A stretch of DNA of 64,000 nucleotides from Actinocatenispora sp963805605 (GCA_963805605.1 CAWDUX010000002.1:310001-374000); one strand, 5' to 3'; shown: positions 26,864-35,893, numbered from the stretch's first letter. Notes: generated by a model not told the origin, from the sequence alone. Made by a program: numbers and translations.

Positions 26864-27160
26864 CGGGGGTTCGCCCTACCTGCGCGGCGGGAACCGGCCA
26901 ACCATGTGCGGTGTGGTGATCTGCGACGGTTGGCAAGCTCGCAATGCATCGACGCCCCTCAGTTGTGTGTCGCGCCAACATAACCTGTCGTGTCAACCTC
27001 GGTGCTCGACGCTGGTGGCTACCGAGGTGGGGTTGGGGCCGGGGTGTACCACCCCGGGGTAGGGGGTCGCACTTGGCTCCCTCGGGTGACGAGGTCACCT
27101 CGATGGTGCTCCTAACGTCCGGTCGCAGTACCTGATGCCGACCGGAGAGCAGGCGAAGCC
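26864..27160. promoter_or_regulatory. Divergent intergenic region upstream of glnX and a methyltransferase gene
   Basis: 297 bases without a gene. It holds the glnX operon promoter (minus) and the methyltransferase promoter (plus). An 8-bp perfect hairpin with a 3-base loop sits at 27039-27057. A TTGACA occurs on the minus strand near 26990 but I find no convincing -10 at the right distance. Confidence 0.35.
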
Positions 27161-27868
27161 GTGGACACGTTCAATGTCGACCTGGTGGCCGATCTTTACC
27201 TGAAATACCACGAGCAGCTCCGCGAGGTCCGCGCCGAGCAACGGGAGCTGCTGGCCGGGCGGGCCGGGATGCGTGCCCAGCTCGACGATGTGGAGGCCGA
27301 GATCACCTACCTGGCGCTGCGGCACCACCAGCCGGAGAGCGTCGTGGAGGTCGGTTCACTGCACGGCTACTCGACCACCTGGATCCTGCGGGCGCTGCGC
27401 GACAACGGGCACGGACAGCTGTGTACCTTCGACCGGATCGACAACGCCCGGTACAACGTGCCGGCCGGACTCGCGGCCGGCCGGTGGCAGATGGTCCACG
27501 GCGACGTACGGCGTCGTACTGCGGCGTTGCCCTCCGTGATCGACTACCTGTTCGTCGATGCTGCACACAGCGCTGGTTTCGCCCGCTGGTATCTGGCCGC
27601 CCTGATGCCCAGGCTGGCCCCGGGTACTCCGGTGAGCGTGCACGACGTGTTCCACCACCGGTGGGCCGTACCGGGCAGAGAGGGGGCCGTGGTGTTGCGC
27701 TGGTTGGCGGCCACGGGCACCGGTTACTTCACCGCGGCCCGGGCCAGGCAGCCCCAGGTGTACCGACGGTTGCTCGAGCATCGGCGTGAACTGGGGCTCG
27801 ACGAGCCGGTGCACGCCGGAAGTCGGAACCCGATGATCTATTTTCCCTGTTCTACGGCCGACTCGTAA
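27161..27868 (+). CDS. Class I SAM-dependent methyltransferase (Methyltransf_24 type)
   Basis: 235-residue soluble methyltransferase. After a 50-residue helical lead, ESVVEVGSLHGYSTTWIL is the SAM-binding motif I (ExGxxxGxS), TFDRIDNARYNV the acidic loop, MVHGDVRRR and YLFVDAAHSAGF later motifs; the catalytic-region Asp is in VDAAH. GTG start at 27161. Such family members methylate oxygen on sugars or small molecules. No biosynthetic partner is adjacent, so the substrate is unknown. Confidence 0.75.
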   Translation: MDTFNVDLVADLYLKYHEQLREVRAEQRELLAGRAGMRAQLDDVEAEITYLALRHHQPESVVEVGSLHGYSTTWILRALRDNGHGQLCTFDRIDNARYNVPAGLAAGRWQMVHGDVRRRTAALPSVIDYLFVDAAHSAGFARWYLAALMPRLAPGTPVSVHDVFHHRWAVPGREGAVVLRWLAATGTGYFTAARARQPQVYRRLLEHRRELGLDEPVHAGSRNPMIYFPCSTADS

Positions 27869-27877
27869 CGTGCTCGG

Positions 27878-28282
27878 ATGCCGTTGCGCAATCTGCCCCA
27901 CCACGCCATGTCCCGGTGGCTGCTGGTCCGCGGGCTGCCCCGGGGACCAGCAGGCGGCGCCGCACCTGACCGCATGCCGGTCGCCACGGTCAGTACGGTC
28001 CTGCTGGTCCGGGGCATGCTGGCATTGGTCGGGTACCCGCAGGTGGGTGGGGCCTCGGTACTGGTCAATGTGATGATGCTCGCCATTGTCGGCGCCGCCG
28101 AAGTCGCCCGCCTGGTTCGGCTGCCCACGGTGTACGGTCCGGATCTGGTCCCGGCCGCTCAACCGGACCGGGTAGTTGGCGCCGGGCCGGTTGAGCGGTC
28201 GATCAGCCGTGTCGGGTGGACAGGAACCGGTAGCGCCAGAGCCCGCCGTCGTCGGCGGGCTCGTCGTCGCGTCGGTAGCTGA
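27878..28282 (+). CDS. Small putative membrane protein
   Basis: 134 residues. Two hydrophobic stretches are visible (about 37-55 and 60-78: VSTVLLVRGMLALVGY, SVLVNVMMLAIVGAAEVARLV), followed by an Arg-rich tail. Third positions up to about 28200 are strongly G/C, arguing for a real gene. The last 80 bases run antisense to the 28203-28427 gene, where coding character fades, so the true C-terminus may be shorter in relatives. Starts 9 bases after the methyltransferase stop without a clear ribosome site. Confidence 0.45.
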   Translation: MPLRNLPHHAMSRWLLVRGLPRGPAGGAAPDRMPVATVSTVLLVRGMLALVGYPQVGGASVLVNVMMLAIVGAAEVARLVRLPTVYGPDLVPAAQPDRVVGAGPVERSISRVGWTGTGSARARRRRRARRRVGS

Positions 28283-28427
28283 GCCGCCAGATGTCCGGCA
28301 ACCCGTCCACGGTGCTGTCCACCGTGGTCATCTCGAGGTGAGGCGCTGGCATCTGGCCCTCCAGCGGGACGGTGATCCGTTCTCCGTCGCGCGGGCCACC
28401 GACGAGTTCGATCTCCACATCAGCCAT
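28203..28427 (-). CDS. Small conserved actinobacterial protein
   Basis: 74-residue acidic protein beginning MADVEIELVGGPRDGERITVP, a pattern I recognise from short conserved actinobacterial hypothetical proteins. It ends YRFLSTRHG. No membrane segment. It overlaps the tail of the opposite-strand 27878-28282 gene by 80 bases. The ATG at 28427 is preferred; upstream in-frame residues look non-coding. Function unknown. Confidence 0.6.
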   Translation of the reverse strand: MADVEIELVGGPRDGERITVPLEGQMPAPHLEMTTVDSTVDGLPDIWRLSYRRDDEPADDGGLWRYRFLSTRHG

Positions 28428-28614
28428 CTGTCCGCCCTTCCCGCACTGCGTGGTGAGCGGCCACCTGGTTGGCGGCCCGTGCCGGCCCGAGCCCACGGGG
28501 CGGGGACGGGCCCGCGCCGCGCGACCTCACCGCGATCGTAACCGGCGCATGCGTCGGATCACACTTGGTTGTGTCCGTGGTCCGGCAGTGGTCCCGCAAC
28601 CGGCTCCGGTCGTG

Positions 28615-28785
28615 TATTCTTCCGGTGTTGCAGTCGTCTGTTCCCCGAACGTTTGGATGCGCACGCGGGATTTGTGACAGCGGGGCGTCTCGTTTTTCGG
28701 GAAGATCTCTCCGAAGGGTCGATCGGCTCCCGCCGCAACAACGCGGCCACGCGGTGTGGACGCGATCCGTTCCACAAGGAGAGTC
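28615..28785 (+). promoter_or_regulatory. Candidate cspA promoter (-10) and long 5' leader
   Basis: TATTCT at 28615-28620 is a good -10. If transcription starts about 7 bases later, the leader before the cold-shock gene is about 160 bases, similar in scale to structured cold-responsive leaders. 28428-28614 shows no gene. Confidence 0.4.
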
Positions 28786-28989
28786 ATGGCACAGGGCACG
28801 GTCAAGTGGTTCAACCCGGACAAGGGCTTCGGTTTCATCACGCCGGACGGCGGCGACCCGGATGTCTTCGTCCACTTCTCGGCCATCGAGGGCTCCGGCT
28901 ACCGGAACCTGGACGAGAACCAGCGCGTCGAGTTCGACGTGACCCAGGGCGCCAAGGGCCCCCAGGCCGAGCGGGTTCGCGCGCTGTAG
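28786..28989 (+). CDS. Cold-shock protein (CspA family)
   Basis: 67-residue single cold-shock domain that binds single-stranded RNA/DNA and melts mRNA structure. RNP1 (KGFGFITP) and RNP2 (VFVHFSAI) motifs are intact: GTVKWFNPDKGFGFITPDGG, then DPDVFVHFSAIEGSGYRNL. AAGGAGAG lies 3 bases before the ATG. A perfect 36-base palindrome terminator follows. The convergent neighbour is a fatty acid desaturase, which also belongs to cold adaptation. Confidence 0.95.
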   Translation: MAQGTVKWFNPDKGFGFITPDGGDPDVFVHFSAIEGSGYRNLDENQRVEFDVTQGAKGPQAERVRAL

Positions 28990-29010
28990 GTTTCCACCTG
29001 CAGAAGTAGC

Positions 29011-29046
29011 AACGGTCCCGGTGCGAATATTCGCACCGGGACCGTT
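29011..29046. terminator. Terminator of the cold-shock gene
   Basis: A 36-base perfect palindrome (18-bp arms), able to form a hairpin with a 4-base loop, 21 bases after the stop. The strongest terminator in the window. Confidence 0.75.
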
Positions 29047-29129
29047 CTGCATACCTGGATCCACAGCGTTCGGGAAACTCCAACATGTCCGGATCGTCCC
29101 GACCTCTGCGATGCTGGAGCCCGTCGTGT

Positions 29130-29172
29130 GCCGGTCGTACGCGTAACCGGGCCGGCTCCGCGTACGACCGGC
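29130..29172 (-). terminator. Terminator of the desaturase gene
   Basis: Perfect 14-bp inverted repeat (29130-29143 with 29159-29172), 15-base loop, 7 bases past the desaturase stop on the minus strand. Confidence 0.65.
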
Positions 29173-29179
29173 GGTGTAC

Positions 29180-30256
29180 TCAGGCCGCGTCGGCGGCCGT
29201 GCGGCGCAGCGGATCACCGACGGCGTGCAGGTGCCGCAGAGCCTCCGCATAGGAACGGATCAGGCCGGTCTCCCGGTACGACACACCGTATTCGGCGCAG
29301 AACTGTCGGACCACCGGTTGCGAGCGCCGCAGGCTGGCGCTCGGCATACTGGGGAACAGGTGGTGTTCGATCTGGTAGTTCAGCCCGCCGAGAGCGAAGT
29401 CGACGAATCGGCTGCCACGAATGTTGCGTGAGGTGAGCACCTGGCGGCGCAGGAAGTCCACCTTGTCGGCACGCCGCAGGGTGGGCATGCCCTTGTGGTT
29501 GGGCGCGAAGCTGCAGCCCATGTACAAACCGAACAGGCCCTGTTGTACGGCGGCGAACACCAACGCGTGCAGCGGGGACATGGCCGTCAGCAGCAGCGTC
29601 GCGTAGCCGGCGATATGCACCACGAACAGGCTGATCTCGAGGATCTTCATCTTCCCGGACGGTCGCAGCAGTGCCTGGATGCTGGCCACGTGCAGGTTGA
29701 GGCCCTCCAGCAGCAGCATGGGGAAGAACAGGTAAGCCTGGGAGCGGGTCAGCATGCTGGCGATGCCACGCCGGCCGACGCCGTGGCGTTCCACGAACAC
29801 CAGTGCACCGGGCGCGACGTCCGGGTCGAGGTCCTCGTCGTTGGGGTTGGCGTGATGCTTGTTGTGCTTGCTGATCCACCAGCCGAAGGAGAGACCGATC
29901 GCGAAGTTGCCGTGGATGATGCCGGTCAGCTTGTTGAGCCGGTGTGACCGGAAGATCTGGTGATGTCCGGCATCGTGGCCGAGAAAGGCGATCTGGGTGA
30001 ACACCACGGCCAGGAAGGCCGCGACGAGCAGCTGCAACCAGGAGTTGCCCAGCAGCAGTACGGTCGCCCAGCCGGCGACGAACAGTACCGCGTTGACCGC
30101 CATCCTGGCCGCGTAGTAGCCGGGGCGCCGGTCGAGTAGGCCGGCGCTCTTGACCCGGCGGGTGAGTTCGGCGAAGTCGGTGCCGCGCTTACGCTGGTCT
30201 CCCGCCGGTTGTTCGGTCTCCGGCGCGAGGGCAGGTTGCTGGAACGTGGACGTCAT
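29180..30256 (-). CDS. Membrane fatty acid desaturase (acyl-lipid/acyl-CoA type)
   Basis: 358-residue integral di-iron desaturase that puts a double bond into acyl chains. All three histidine boxes are present: HDAGHH, HNKHH and QIEHHLFP, with membrane helices between (AVLFVAGWATVLLLGNSWLQLL). The third box with Gln in QIEHH is typical of front-end/delta-6-like and related actinobacterial enzymes; the regiospecificity is not certain. No cytochrome b5 domain is fused. ATG at 30256 has GGAGG 6 bases upstream; an ATG at 30259 is too close to it. Convergent to the cold-shock gene. Confidence 0.88.
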   Translation of the reverse strand: MTSTFQQPALAPETEQPAGDQRKRGTDFAELTRRVKSAGLLDRRPGYYAARMAVNAVLFVAGWATVLLLGNSWLQLLVAAFLAVVFTQIAFLGHDAGHHQIFRSHRLNKLTGIIHGNFAIGLSFGWWISKHNKHHANPNDEDLDPDVAPGALVFVERHGVGRRGIASMLTRSQAYLFFPMLLLEGLNLHVASIQALLRPSGKMKILEISLFVVHIAGYATLLLTAMSPLHALVFAAVQQGLFGLYMGCSFAPNHKGMPTLRRADKVDFLRRQVLTSRNIRGSRFVDFALGGLNYQIEHHLFPSMPSASLRRSQPVVRQFCAEYGVSYRETGLIRSYAEALRHLHAVGDPLRRTAADAA

Positions 30257-30552
30257 CATAGGCCTCCGGCTGGCACGATCGGGGATGTGCCGCCCGGGCC
30301 AGACGCCACTGGTCATCGGCGGGGGGATCTGGAACCGGGAGCAGCCCGCCATGCTGCCCACAGTATGCATGGGACCCGGCGTGCTGGCTAATCGCGCTTG
30401 ACAGCAGAGCGGATAACGTTCCGCGCTCGGATTTTTCCGATCTGCTCATCCAGGGGCCGACAGGCATCGATGATCGTAATTAGCGAGTGCGCGGATGGCC
30501 CGACTGATCCATTTCTGTGTCACTCTGGTAGGAGAACCCTCGTAGAGAGCAA
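30257..30552. promoter_or_regulatory. Divergent promoter region, desaturase and penicillin-binding protein
   Basis: 296 bases with no gene. The stretch 30397-30490 is the most A/T-rich here and contains TTGACA near 30400 and a short TCGGA/TCCGA hairpin with a T-loop. It should hold both promoters; I cannot assign exact start sites. Confidence 0.35.
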
Positions 30553-32706
30553 ATGAGCCGGCGTCCGGGTGCCGCGGGGCTCCCGCATGAGACGAGGCGG
30601 TGCCGGGTGCGAAGAGAACATTCACTTCTGGCGGATCTGGTCTCGCTGCTCGTGTGCGGCGTTCTGGCCGGCGTGATCGTGGCGATGCTGGCCTTCCCCG
30701 CGTTCGGGTTGACCGGGCTGGTGGCCAAGTCCGGTTCACAGGCGTTCGGCGGAAACTCCGACCAGCTGAAGATCCCGCCGCCGTCACAGAACTCCTACCT
30801 GTACGCCAATGACGGCAAGACGCTGCTCACGACCTTCTACTCGGAGAACCGGGCACCGATCGACATCTCCCAGGTCGCCCTGATCATGCAGCACGCCATC
30901 GTCGCTGCCGAGGACACCCGCTTCTACAAGCACAACGGGGTCGACCCGCGCGGCATCCTGCGATCGTTGCTGGCCAACCGGCAGGCCGGTGAAGTGCACG
31001 AGGGCGCCTCCACACTGACCATGCAGTACGTACGCAACGTGCTGATCTACTCGGCCAAGACCCCGCAGGACGTACAGGCCGCCACCGCGCAGACCGCGGC
31101 GCGCAAGCTGCGGGAGATGCGTTACGCCCTGGAACTGGAGAAGCACTACTCCAAGTCGCAGATCATGCAGCGCTACCTCAACATCGTCTACTTCGGACAC
31201 GGTGCGTACGGCATCAAGGCTGCCGCGAACGCGTACTTCTCCACCAGCCCGGCCAAACTGACGTTGGCGCAGGTCGCGCTGCTGGCCGGACTGGTGAAGT
31301 CACCGGACTCCTTCGACCCGGAGAAGGACGCGGCGAGTCGTAAGGCGGCCCTGGCCCGGCGCACCTACGTACTGGACTCGATGGTGAAGCTGCACTACGC
31401 GACCCGCGCGCAGGTCGCTGCTGTGAAGAAGGCTCCGCTGTCGCTGAAGCCGGGACGTGTGCCGAACGGTTGCACCGAGGTACCGCACGCCCACCGGGAC
31501 TGGGGCTTCTTCTGCGACTACTTCGTGCAGTGGTGGGACGAGCAGGCCCAGTTCGGCAGCAACAGCGCCGAGCGGGAGTTCCGCCTCAAGACCGGTGGGT
31601 ACCGGATCATCTCGCCGTTCGACGTGGACGTGCAGAAGACCGGGGTCGACGAGGCGACGAAGGTCTATCCGAAGACCAGCCCCAAGGCGCTGCCGATCGC
31701 CGCCATCGAACCGGGCACCGGCCACGTGGTGGCGATGGCGGTGAATCGCGACTACAGCCTGAAGCACAACCCGAACGGCCAGCTCAACTACCCCAACACG
31801 GTGGACCAGCTGGTGGGTGGGGGCGGCGATATCACCGGTTACCAGACCGGGTCGACCTTCAAGATCTTCACCATGCTCGCGGCGCTGACCGACGGGTTGC
31901 CGCTGAGCACCAACTTCAACGCCCCCGGGCAGCTGCGGACCAACTACGTGGTGGCCAGTGGGTGCGGCGGCTACTACTGCCCGGTCAACGACAACCCGCC
32001 GTGGATGGACGGCAACCGGACCATGTGGACCGGGTACGGCCGTTCGGTGAACACCTTCTTCGTCTGGTTGCAACAGAAGATCGGCGCGGAGAAGGTGGTC
32101 GCCATGGCCAAGCGGCTCGGCATCAAGTTCCGGGCCAACTCCGACGCCGAACTGGCCACGCCGAAGCGCGCGCATGGCTGGGGCGCCTTCACCCTGGGGG
32201 TCTCCGACACCACCCCGTTGGACCTGGCCAACGCCTATGCCACGGTCGCGGCGGAGGGGATGTACTGCAAGCCGCTGCCCGCGCTGTCCATCATCGACAG
32301 CACCGGACACCGCTCTTCCGCGGCGAAACCGTCCTGCCACCGGGTGGTCACCAGAGACGTTGCGCGGGCGGCCACCGATGCGGCCCGCTGCCCGGTCGAG
32401 GACCGGTCCTTCTATCACAAGTGCGACGGTGGCACCGCGCCGTCGGTCGGCAGCATGATCGACCGGCCGGTGGCGGGTAAGACGGGAAGCTCGGAGTTCA
32501 ACAACACCGAGTCGTTCGCCGGGTTCACCCCGCAGATCGCCGCCGCCGGTACGGCCTGCGACCCGGACAATCCCCGGGACTCGGTCGGCGCCGGTGTGTC
32601 GGCCTCGGTGGATGTCGCGGTGGCCCGGACGATGATGGCCGCGTTGCGTGGCAAACCGGTGAAGGACTTCCATAAGCCGTCCCGTCACATCGCGTACGGA
32701 GACTGA
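30553..32706 (+). CDS. Class A penicillin-binding protein (GT51 glycosyltransferase plus transpeptidase)
   Basis: 717-residue bifunctional cell-wall synthase. A cytoplasmic head and one membrane helix (about 28-55) anchor it. The glycosyltransferase domain shows AAEDTRFYKHNGVDPRG, GASTLTMQYVRN and NIVYFGHGAYGIKAAA. The transpeptidase domain shows active-site TGSTFKIFTM (SxxK), SVN in GRSVNTFF, and KTGSSEFN. A Cys-containing loop (SGCGGYYCPV) and several external cysteines suggest disulfides. No PASTA domain. The ATG at 30553 has only a weak ribosome site. Confidence 0.92.
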   Translation: MSRRPGAAGLPHETRRCRVRREHSLLADLVSLLVCGVLAGVIVAMLAFPAFGLTGLVAKSGSQAFGGNSDQLKIPPPSQNSYLYANDGKTLLTTFYSENRAPIDISQVALIMQHAIVAAEDTRFYKHNGVDPRGILRSLLANRQAGEVHEGASTLTMQYVRNVLIYSAKTPQDVQAATAQTAARKLREMRYALELEKHYSKSQIMQRYLNIVYFGHGAYGIKAAANAYFSTSPAKLTLAQVALLAGLVKSPDSFDPEKDAASRKAALARRTYVLDSMVKLHYATRAQVAAVKKAPLSLKPGRVPNGCTEVPHAHRDWGFFCDYFVQWWDEQAQFGSNSAEREFRLKTGGYRIISPFDVDVQKTGVDEATKVYPKTSPKALPIAAIEPGTGHVVAMAVNRDYSLKHNPNGQLNYPNTVDQLVGGGGDITGYQTGSTFKIFTMLAALTDGLPLSTNFNAPGQLRTNYVVASGCGGYYCPVNDNPPWMDGNRTMWTGYGRSVNTFFVWLQQKIGAEKVVAMAKRLGIKFRANSDAELATPKRAHGWGAFTLGVSDTTPLDLANAYATVAAEGMYCKPLPALSIIDSTGHRSSAAKPSCHRVVTRDVARAATDAARCPVEDRSFYHKCDGGTAPSVGSMIDRPVAGKTGSSEFNNTESFAGFTPQIAAAGTACDPDNPRDSVGAGVSASVDVAVARTMMAALRGKPVKDFHKPSRHIAYGD

Positions 32707-32931
32707 GCCCGGCCCGCAACTCGACGGCCGGGGGAGGCGATGCCCCGCCCCTGCCGACCCGTACCGGGAGTGCGGCTGTCCCAACTGTCGGGAGATCGGA
32801 CGCGTCAGGCACGTTCGTACGGGCCCGTTCCGGCGCGGTGGTATTGACCCCGTTGTCACAGTGGTGGTAACTAAGTGCCGACACGTGCCGTTGTCAGGAC
32901 AACGGTTTTCGACAGCCGGACGGAGCGGTGC

Positions 32932-34167
32932 ATGACCCTCACGCGCAAACGGTTACCCGTACTGGCGGCGGCCCTCGCCACGGCGGCAGCACTGGTCGGC
33001 ACGGCCGCACCCGCGCACGCCGACAGCCCGGCCACCGACGGCCAGCAGATCGCACCCGGCGTCGTACTGTCGACCTTCTCGGTGCCGACCGCCACCGGCA
33101 CCGCGACCGGTGACCTGCTCACGGTGGACCTGTCCGACCGGCACGTCGCGGTGGACCTGCTGCACCCGTCCGTCGTCGCCGCCCGCGAGAAGGTGTCCAC
33201 GATGGCCACCGACGCGCACGCGGTCGCCGGAGTGAACGCCGACTTCTTCAACATCAGCGAGACGCACGCCGGAGTACCGCCCACCGGTTCGGCCAATGGT
33301 CCGGAGGTCACGCATGGCCGGGCGCTGAAGGCAGCGGTCCCCAACGCCCAGCGGTTCGGTCCCGGCATGGCGCCAGGCACCTCCACCCGCGACGTGATCG
33401 GTATCGGTTGGGACGGTCGGGCCCGGCTCGGCTCCCTGCAGCTCGCCGGATCGGTACGGGTGGCCGGTGCCGGAACCGGGGTGCACCGCTACCCGCTCGG
33501 CGGGTACAACCAGTACGCCCTGCCGCAGAACGGGATCGGTGCATTCACCAGCGACTGGGGCACGGTGTCCCGGCAGCGGGCGGTGTGTGGCAGCGACGTA
33601 CGGCGGCTCGACCCGTGTACCACGGAGACCGCGGAGGTCACGGTGCGCCACGGTCGGGTGGTCAGCGTCGCGGACGCACCGGGCGCCGGCGCGATCGCCG
33701 CGGACAGCACCGTACTGGTGGGCCGGGAGGCCGGCGCGGCTGAACTTCGCGGACTACGACCGGGTGACCCGGTACAGGTCGGGTACGGTCTGTCCGCCGG
33801 AACTACGGTGCCGTTCCGCTTCGCGGTCGGCGGTGCGCCGATCCTGCGCGACGGCGCCTCCCTGCCCGGAGTGGACGGCAGGGTTGCGGCGACCCGTACC
33901 GCGGCGGGCGTCAGCCCGGATGGTCGGCGGCTCTACCTCCTGGTGCTCGACGGGCAGGCCGAGGCGGGCAGTGGCCTGACCCTGCGGCAGACGGCCGAGG
34001 TGCTGGCCTCGTTCGGGGCCGACGACGGGATCAACCTGGACGGCGGCGGTTCCTCCACCTGCGCGGTCCGACTGCCCGGTGCATCAGGAGTGACCGTGGT
34101 CAACCAGCACCCGGCGGGCGTCGACGAGCGCGCGGTGGCCAACGGGATCGGCGTGTTCCGCCGGTAG
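32932..34167 (+). CDS. Secreted phosphodiester glycosidase-family protein (NAGPA-like)
   Basis: 411-residue exported protein. A clear Sec signal peptide (MTLTRKRLPVLAAALATAAA...APAHA) is cleaved near residue 30. The body belongs to the phosphodiester glycosidase family: VAGVNADFFNI, RFAVGGAPILRDG, YLLVLDGQAEAGSGLTLRQTAEVL and the diagnostic GINLDGGGSSTC. Some family members remove GlcNAc from phosphodiesters; bacterial substrates may be wall teichoic or exopolysaccharide phosphodiesters. GGAG lies 7 bases before ATG 32932; an earlier frame start would bury the signal peptide. Confidence 0.82.
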   Translation: MTLTRKRLPVLAAALATAAALVGTAAPAHADSPATDGQQIAPGVVLSTFSVPTATGTATGDLLTVDLSDRHVAVDLLHPSVVAAREKVSTMATDAHAVAGVNADFFNISETHAGVPPTGSANGPEVTHGRALKAAVPNAQRFGPGMAPGTSTRDVIGIGWDGRARLGSLQLAGSVRVAGAGTGVHRYPLGGYNQYALPQNGIGAFTSDWGTVSRQRAVCGSDVRRLDPCTTETAEVTVRHGRVVSVADAPGAGAIAADSTVLVGREAGAAELRGLRPGDPVQVGYGLSAGTTVPFRFAVGGAPILRDGASLPGVDGRVAATRTAAGVSPDGRRLYLLVLDGQAEAGSGLTLRQTAEVLASFGADDGINLDGGGSSTCAVRLPGASGVTVVNQHPAGVDERAVANGIGVFRR

Positions 34168-34216
34168 CAGATCTGCGATCGGGTCGGCGGGCCTGTCTCG
34201 CCGACCCGTCCACCGG

Positions 34217-35377
34217 TCAGGGAGCCGTGGGAGCGCGGCGCACGACCGACCAGAAGACCCGTGCCGCGTCCAGGTTGCCCAGCACCGCCACGACGACCAG
34301 GCCCCACAACGGGACCGTCAGCGCGGCACTCAGGGCGCACAGCAGCAGTCGCATGTCGCGGCGCAGCAACCGGGCCGGCGCGCTGGGCGCGAGGGCGTTG
34401 AGGTACGGGATCAGCATGCTGGCGGCGGCCGCCCCGAAGGCCCAGGCCCACACGCCGGCGCCGGCGCCGGCCGCGACACCCAGGCCGGCGAGTACGGCCA
34501 GGTCGGCGTAGCGGTCCAGGATGGTGTCGAGCAGGGCGCCGCGCCGGGAACTGCGCAGGCTGATGCGGGCCACTTCGCCGTCGATGCCGTCCAACGTGCT
34601 GCCGGCCTGTACGAGCAGCCCGCCGAGCAGCAGGGTCCACCACGCTCCGCCGAAGCCGATCAGGGCGGCGGCGCCGAGCGTGACCAGGAAGCTAGCCACC
34701 GTCAGCGGGTCCGGGCCGATCCCGGTACGCAGCAGCAGCCTGGTGAGCGGCCGCGACAGCGGCCGGTTCAGGTAGCGACAGGCCAGTCCGTCGGTGGGTT
34801 TGGGACCGTAGCGTCGCCACAGTGCCCGCTCCGCGTACCGGCTGCTGCGCCGGTCGGTGACCGTCGCGGTGAACCCACCGGCGGCGCGGCGGGTCAGCCC
34901 GGGCTGACCCGCCAGGCGGCTGCGCACCGTCCGTACGCCGGCGTCGGATTGTATGGCGTCGGCCAGCAGGTCGGTGGCCATCTCCGCGTCCAGTACCGCC
35001 AGTTCCGCATCGGTGGCCAGCGCCTCGACGGTGGGTTCCCGGGTGATCGACCGTACTGCGACGATGTCGAAGATCTGTTCGGCACCGACGATCAGACAGC
35101 GCCCGGGCGGCAGCGGCCGATCCGGTTCGTACCAGGTGAGCACCGCGGAATGTTCGACGAGTTCGGCGAGTTGGCGATGCCCGTCCGGCCCGGCGGCGAC
35201 GAGTACCCGCGTTACGTCGGCGGCGGCGAGCACCCGCCCGGCCCGGTCGAGTACGCGCCGGCCGCCGAGCCGACGCAGCGGCGGGTACCACCCGTCCGGT
35301 GGCGGATCGGGCGCCAGGATGACGGCGGCGCCGATGGTCCCGCCTGCGCCCGGACCGGTCTGGTCGCCCTGGGCCAT
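34217..35377 (-). CDS. CDP-alcohol phosphatidyltransferase with N-terminal nucleotidyltransferase-like domain
   Basis: 386 residues. The C-terminal half (about 190-386) is membrane-embedded with the CDP-alcohol motif LDGIDGEVAR followed by RRGALLDTILDRYAD, providing all conserved Asp/Gly residues (DGxDGxxAR-x8-GxxxD-xxxD). The N-terminal half (IGAAVILAPDP..., GPDGHRQLAELVEHS, CLIVGAEQIFDIVAVRSI) looks like a nucleotidyltransferase fold lacking a recognisable GxGxR/KP catalytic loop, so it may be degenerate. The layout resembles bifunctional inositol-phosphate cytidylyltransferase/di-inositol-phosphate synthase. ATG with GGAGG 6 bases upstream. Product unknown: phosphatidylinositol-type lipid or a phosphodiester solute. 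Confidence 0.78.
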   Translation of the reverse strand: MAQGDQTGPGAGGTIGAAVILAPDPPPDGWYPPLRRLGGRRVLDRAGRVLAAADVTRVLVAAGPDGHRQLAELVEHSAVLTWYEPDRPLPPGRCLIVGAEQIFDIVAVRSITREPTVEALATDAELAVLDAEMATDLLADAIQSDAGVRTVRSRLAGQPGLTRRAAGGFTATVTDRRSSRYAERALWRRYGPKPTDGLACRYLNRPLSRPLTRLLLRTGIGPDPLTVASFLVTLGAAALIGFGGAWWTLLLGGLLVQAGSTLDGIDGEVARISLRSSRRGALLDTILDRYADLAVLAGLGVAAGAGAGVWAWAFGAAAASMLIPYLNALAPSAPARLLRRDMRLLLCALSAALTVPLWGLVVVAVLGNLDAARVFWSVVRRAPTAP

Positions 35378-35524
35378 CCGCCACCTCCACCAGTCCGACC
35401 CGCCTGGACCGCGCCGGACCGGTCGGTCCGCCGTTGATCTTCACACATCGAGAGGTTTGCGCGGGGTCAGGCAGGTGTCACTGTCGGCTTGTGCGCGTGG
35501 TGGTGTGGTCGGTGACGGTCGGCC

Positions 35525-35893
35525 TCAGCTGCGCCGGTAACGGCGCATGGCCTCCGGGTAGCCCACGACGCCGGCGTCGTAGAGCGGAACGGCCAGTTCG
35601 GCGGCCAGTTCGCTGGCCACCTTGGGGGAGCCGACCCGGCGGCGGATCCATTCGCCGTCCGAGGCGACCGCGGCCACGGTGGCGTCCGTCGCGGTGGTCT
35701 CCGGCTCCAGGTAGAACTCCACCCCGGTACGGCTCGCCGCGAACGCCCGCAGTTCGTCCAGGTCCCGTACGGTCGCTTCGCGGTCCAGTATCGACTGGTA
35801 CCCGCCGCGCCGGGCACGGATCTGGCCCTGGGTGCGGATCCCGCCGCCGGTCGGTGTGCCGAACAGGCGGCGCACCCGGTCGCGTAGACCCAT
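35525..35893 (-). CDS. Conserved hypothetical actinobacterial protein
   Basis: 122-residue soluble protein. It begins with a basic helix (MGLRDRVRRLFG), then RRGGYQSILDREATVRDLDELRAFAASRTGVEFYLEPET and a helical C-terminus ending EAMRRYRRS. GGAGG lies 8 bases before the ATG at 35893. No known catalytic motif. Single gene between two longer minus-strand genes, separated by 147 and 205 bases. Function unknown. Confidence 0.7.
   Translation of the reverse strand: MGLRDRVRRLFGTPTGGGIRTQGQIRARRGGYQSILDREATVRDLDELRAFAASRTGVEFYLEPETTATDATVAAVASDGEWIRRRVGSPKVASELAAELAVPLYDAGVVGYPEAMRRYRRS

Noticed and set aside
31300..32859. 519-residue antisense frame over the penicillin-binding protein
   Set aside because: Opposite an intact PBP with all catalytic motifs; no recognisable domain in the antisense product.
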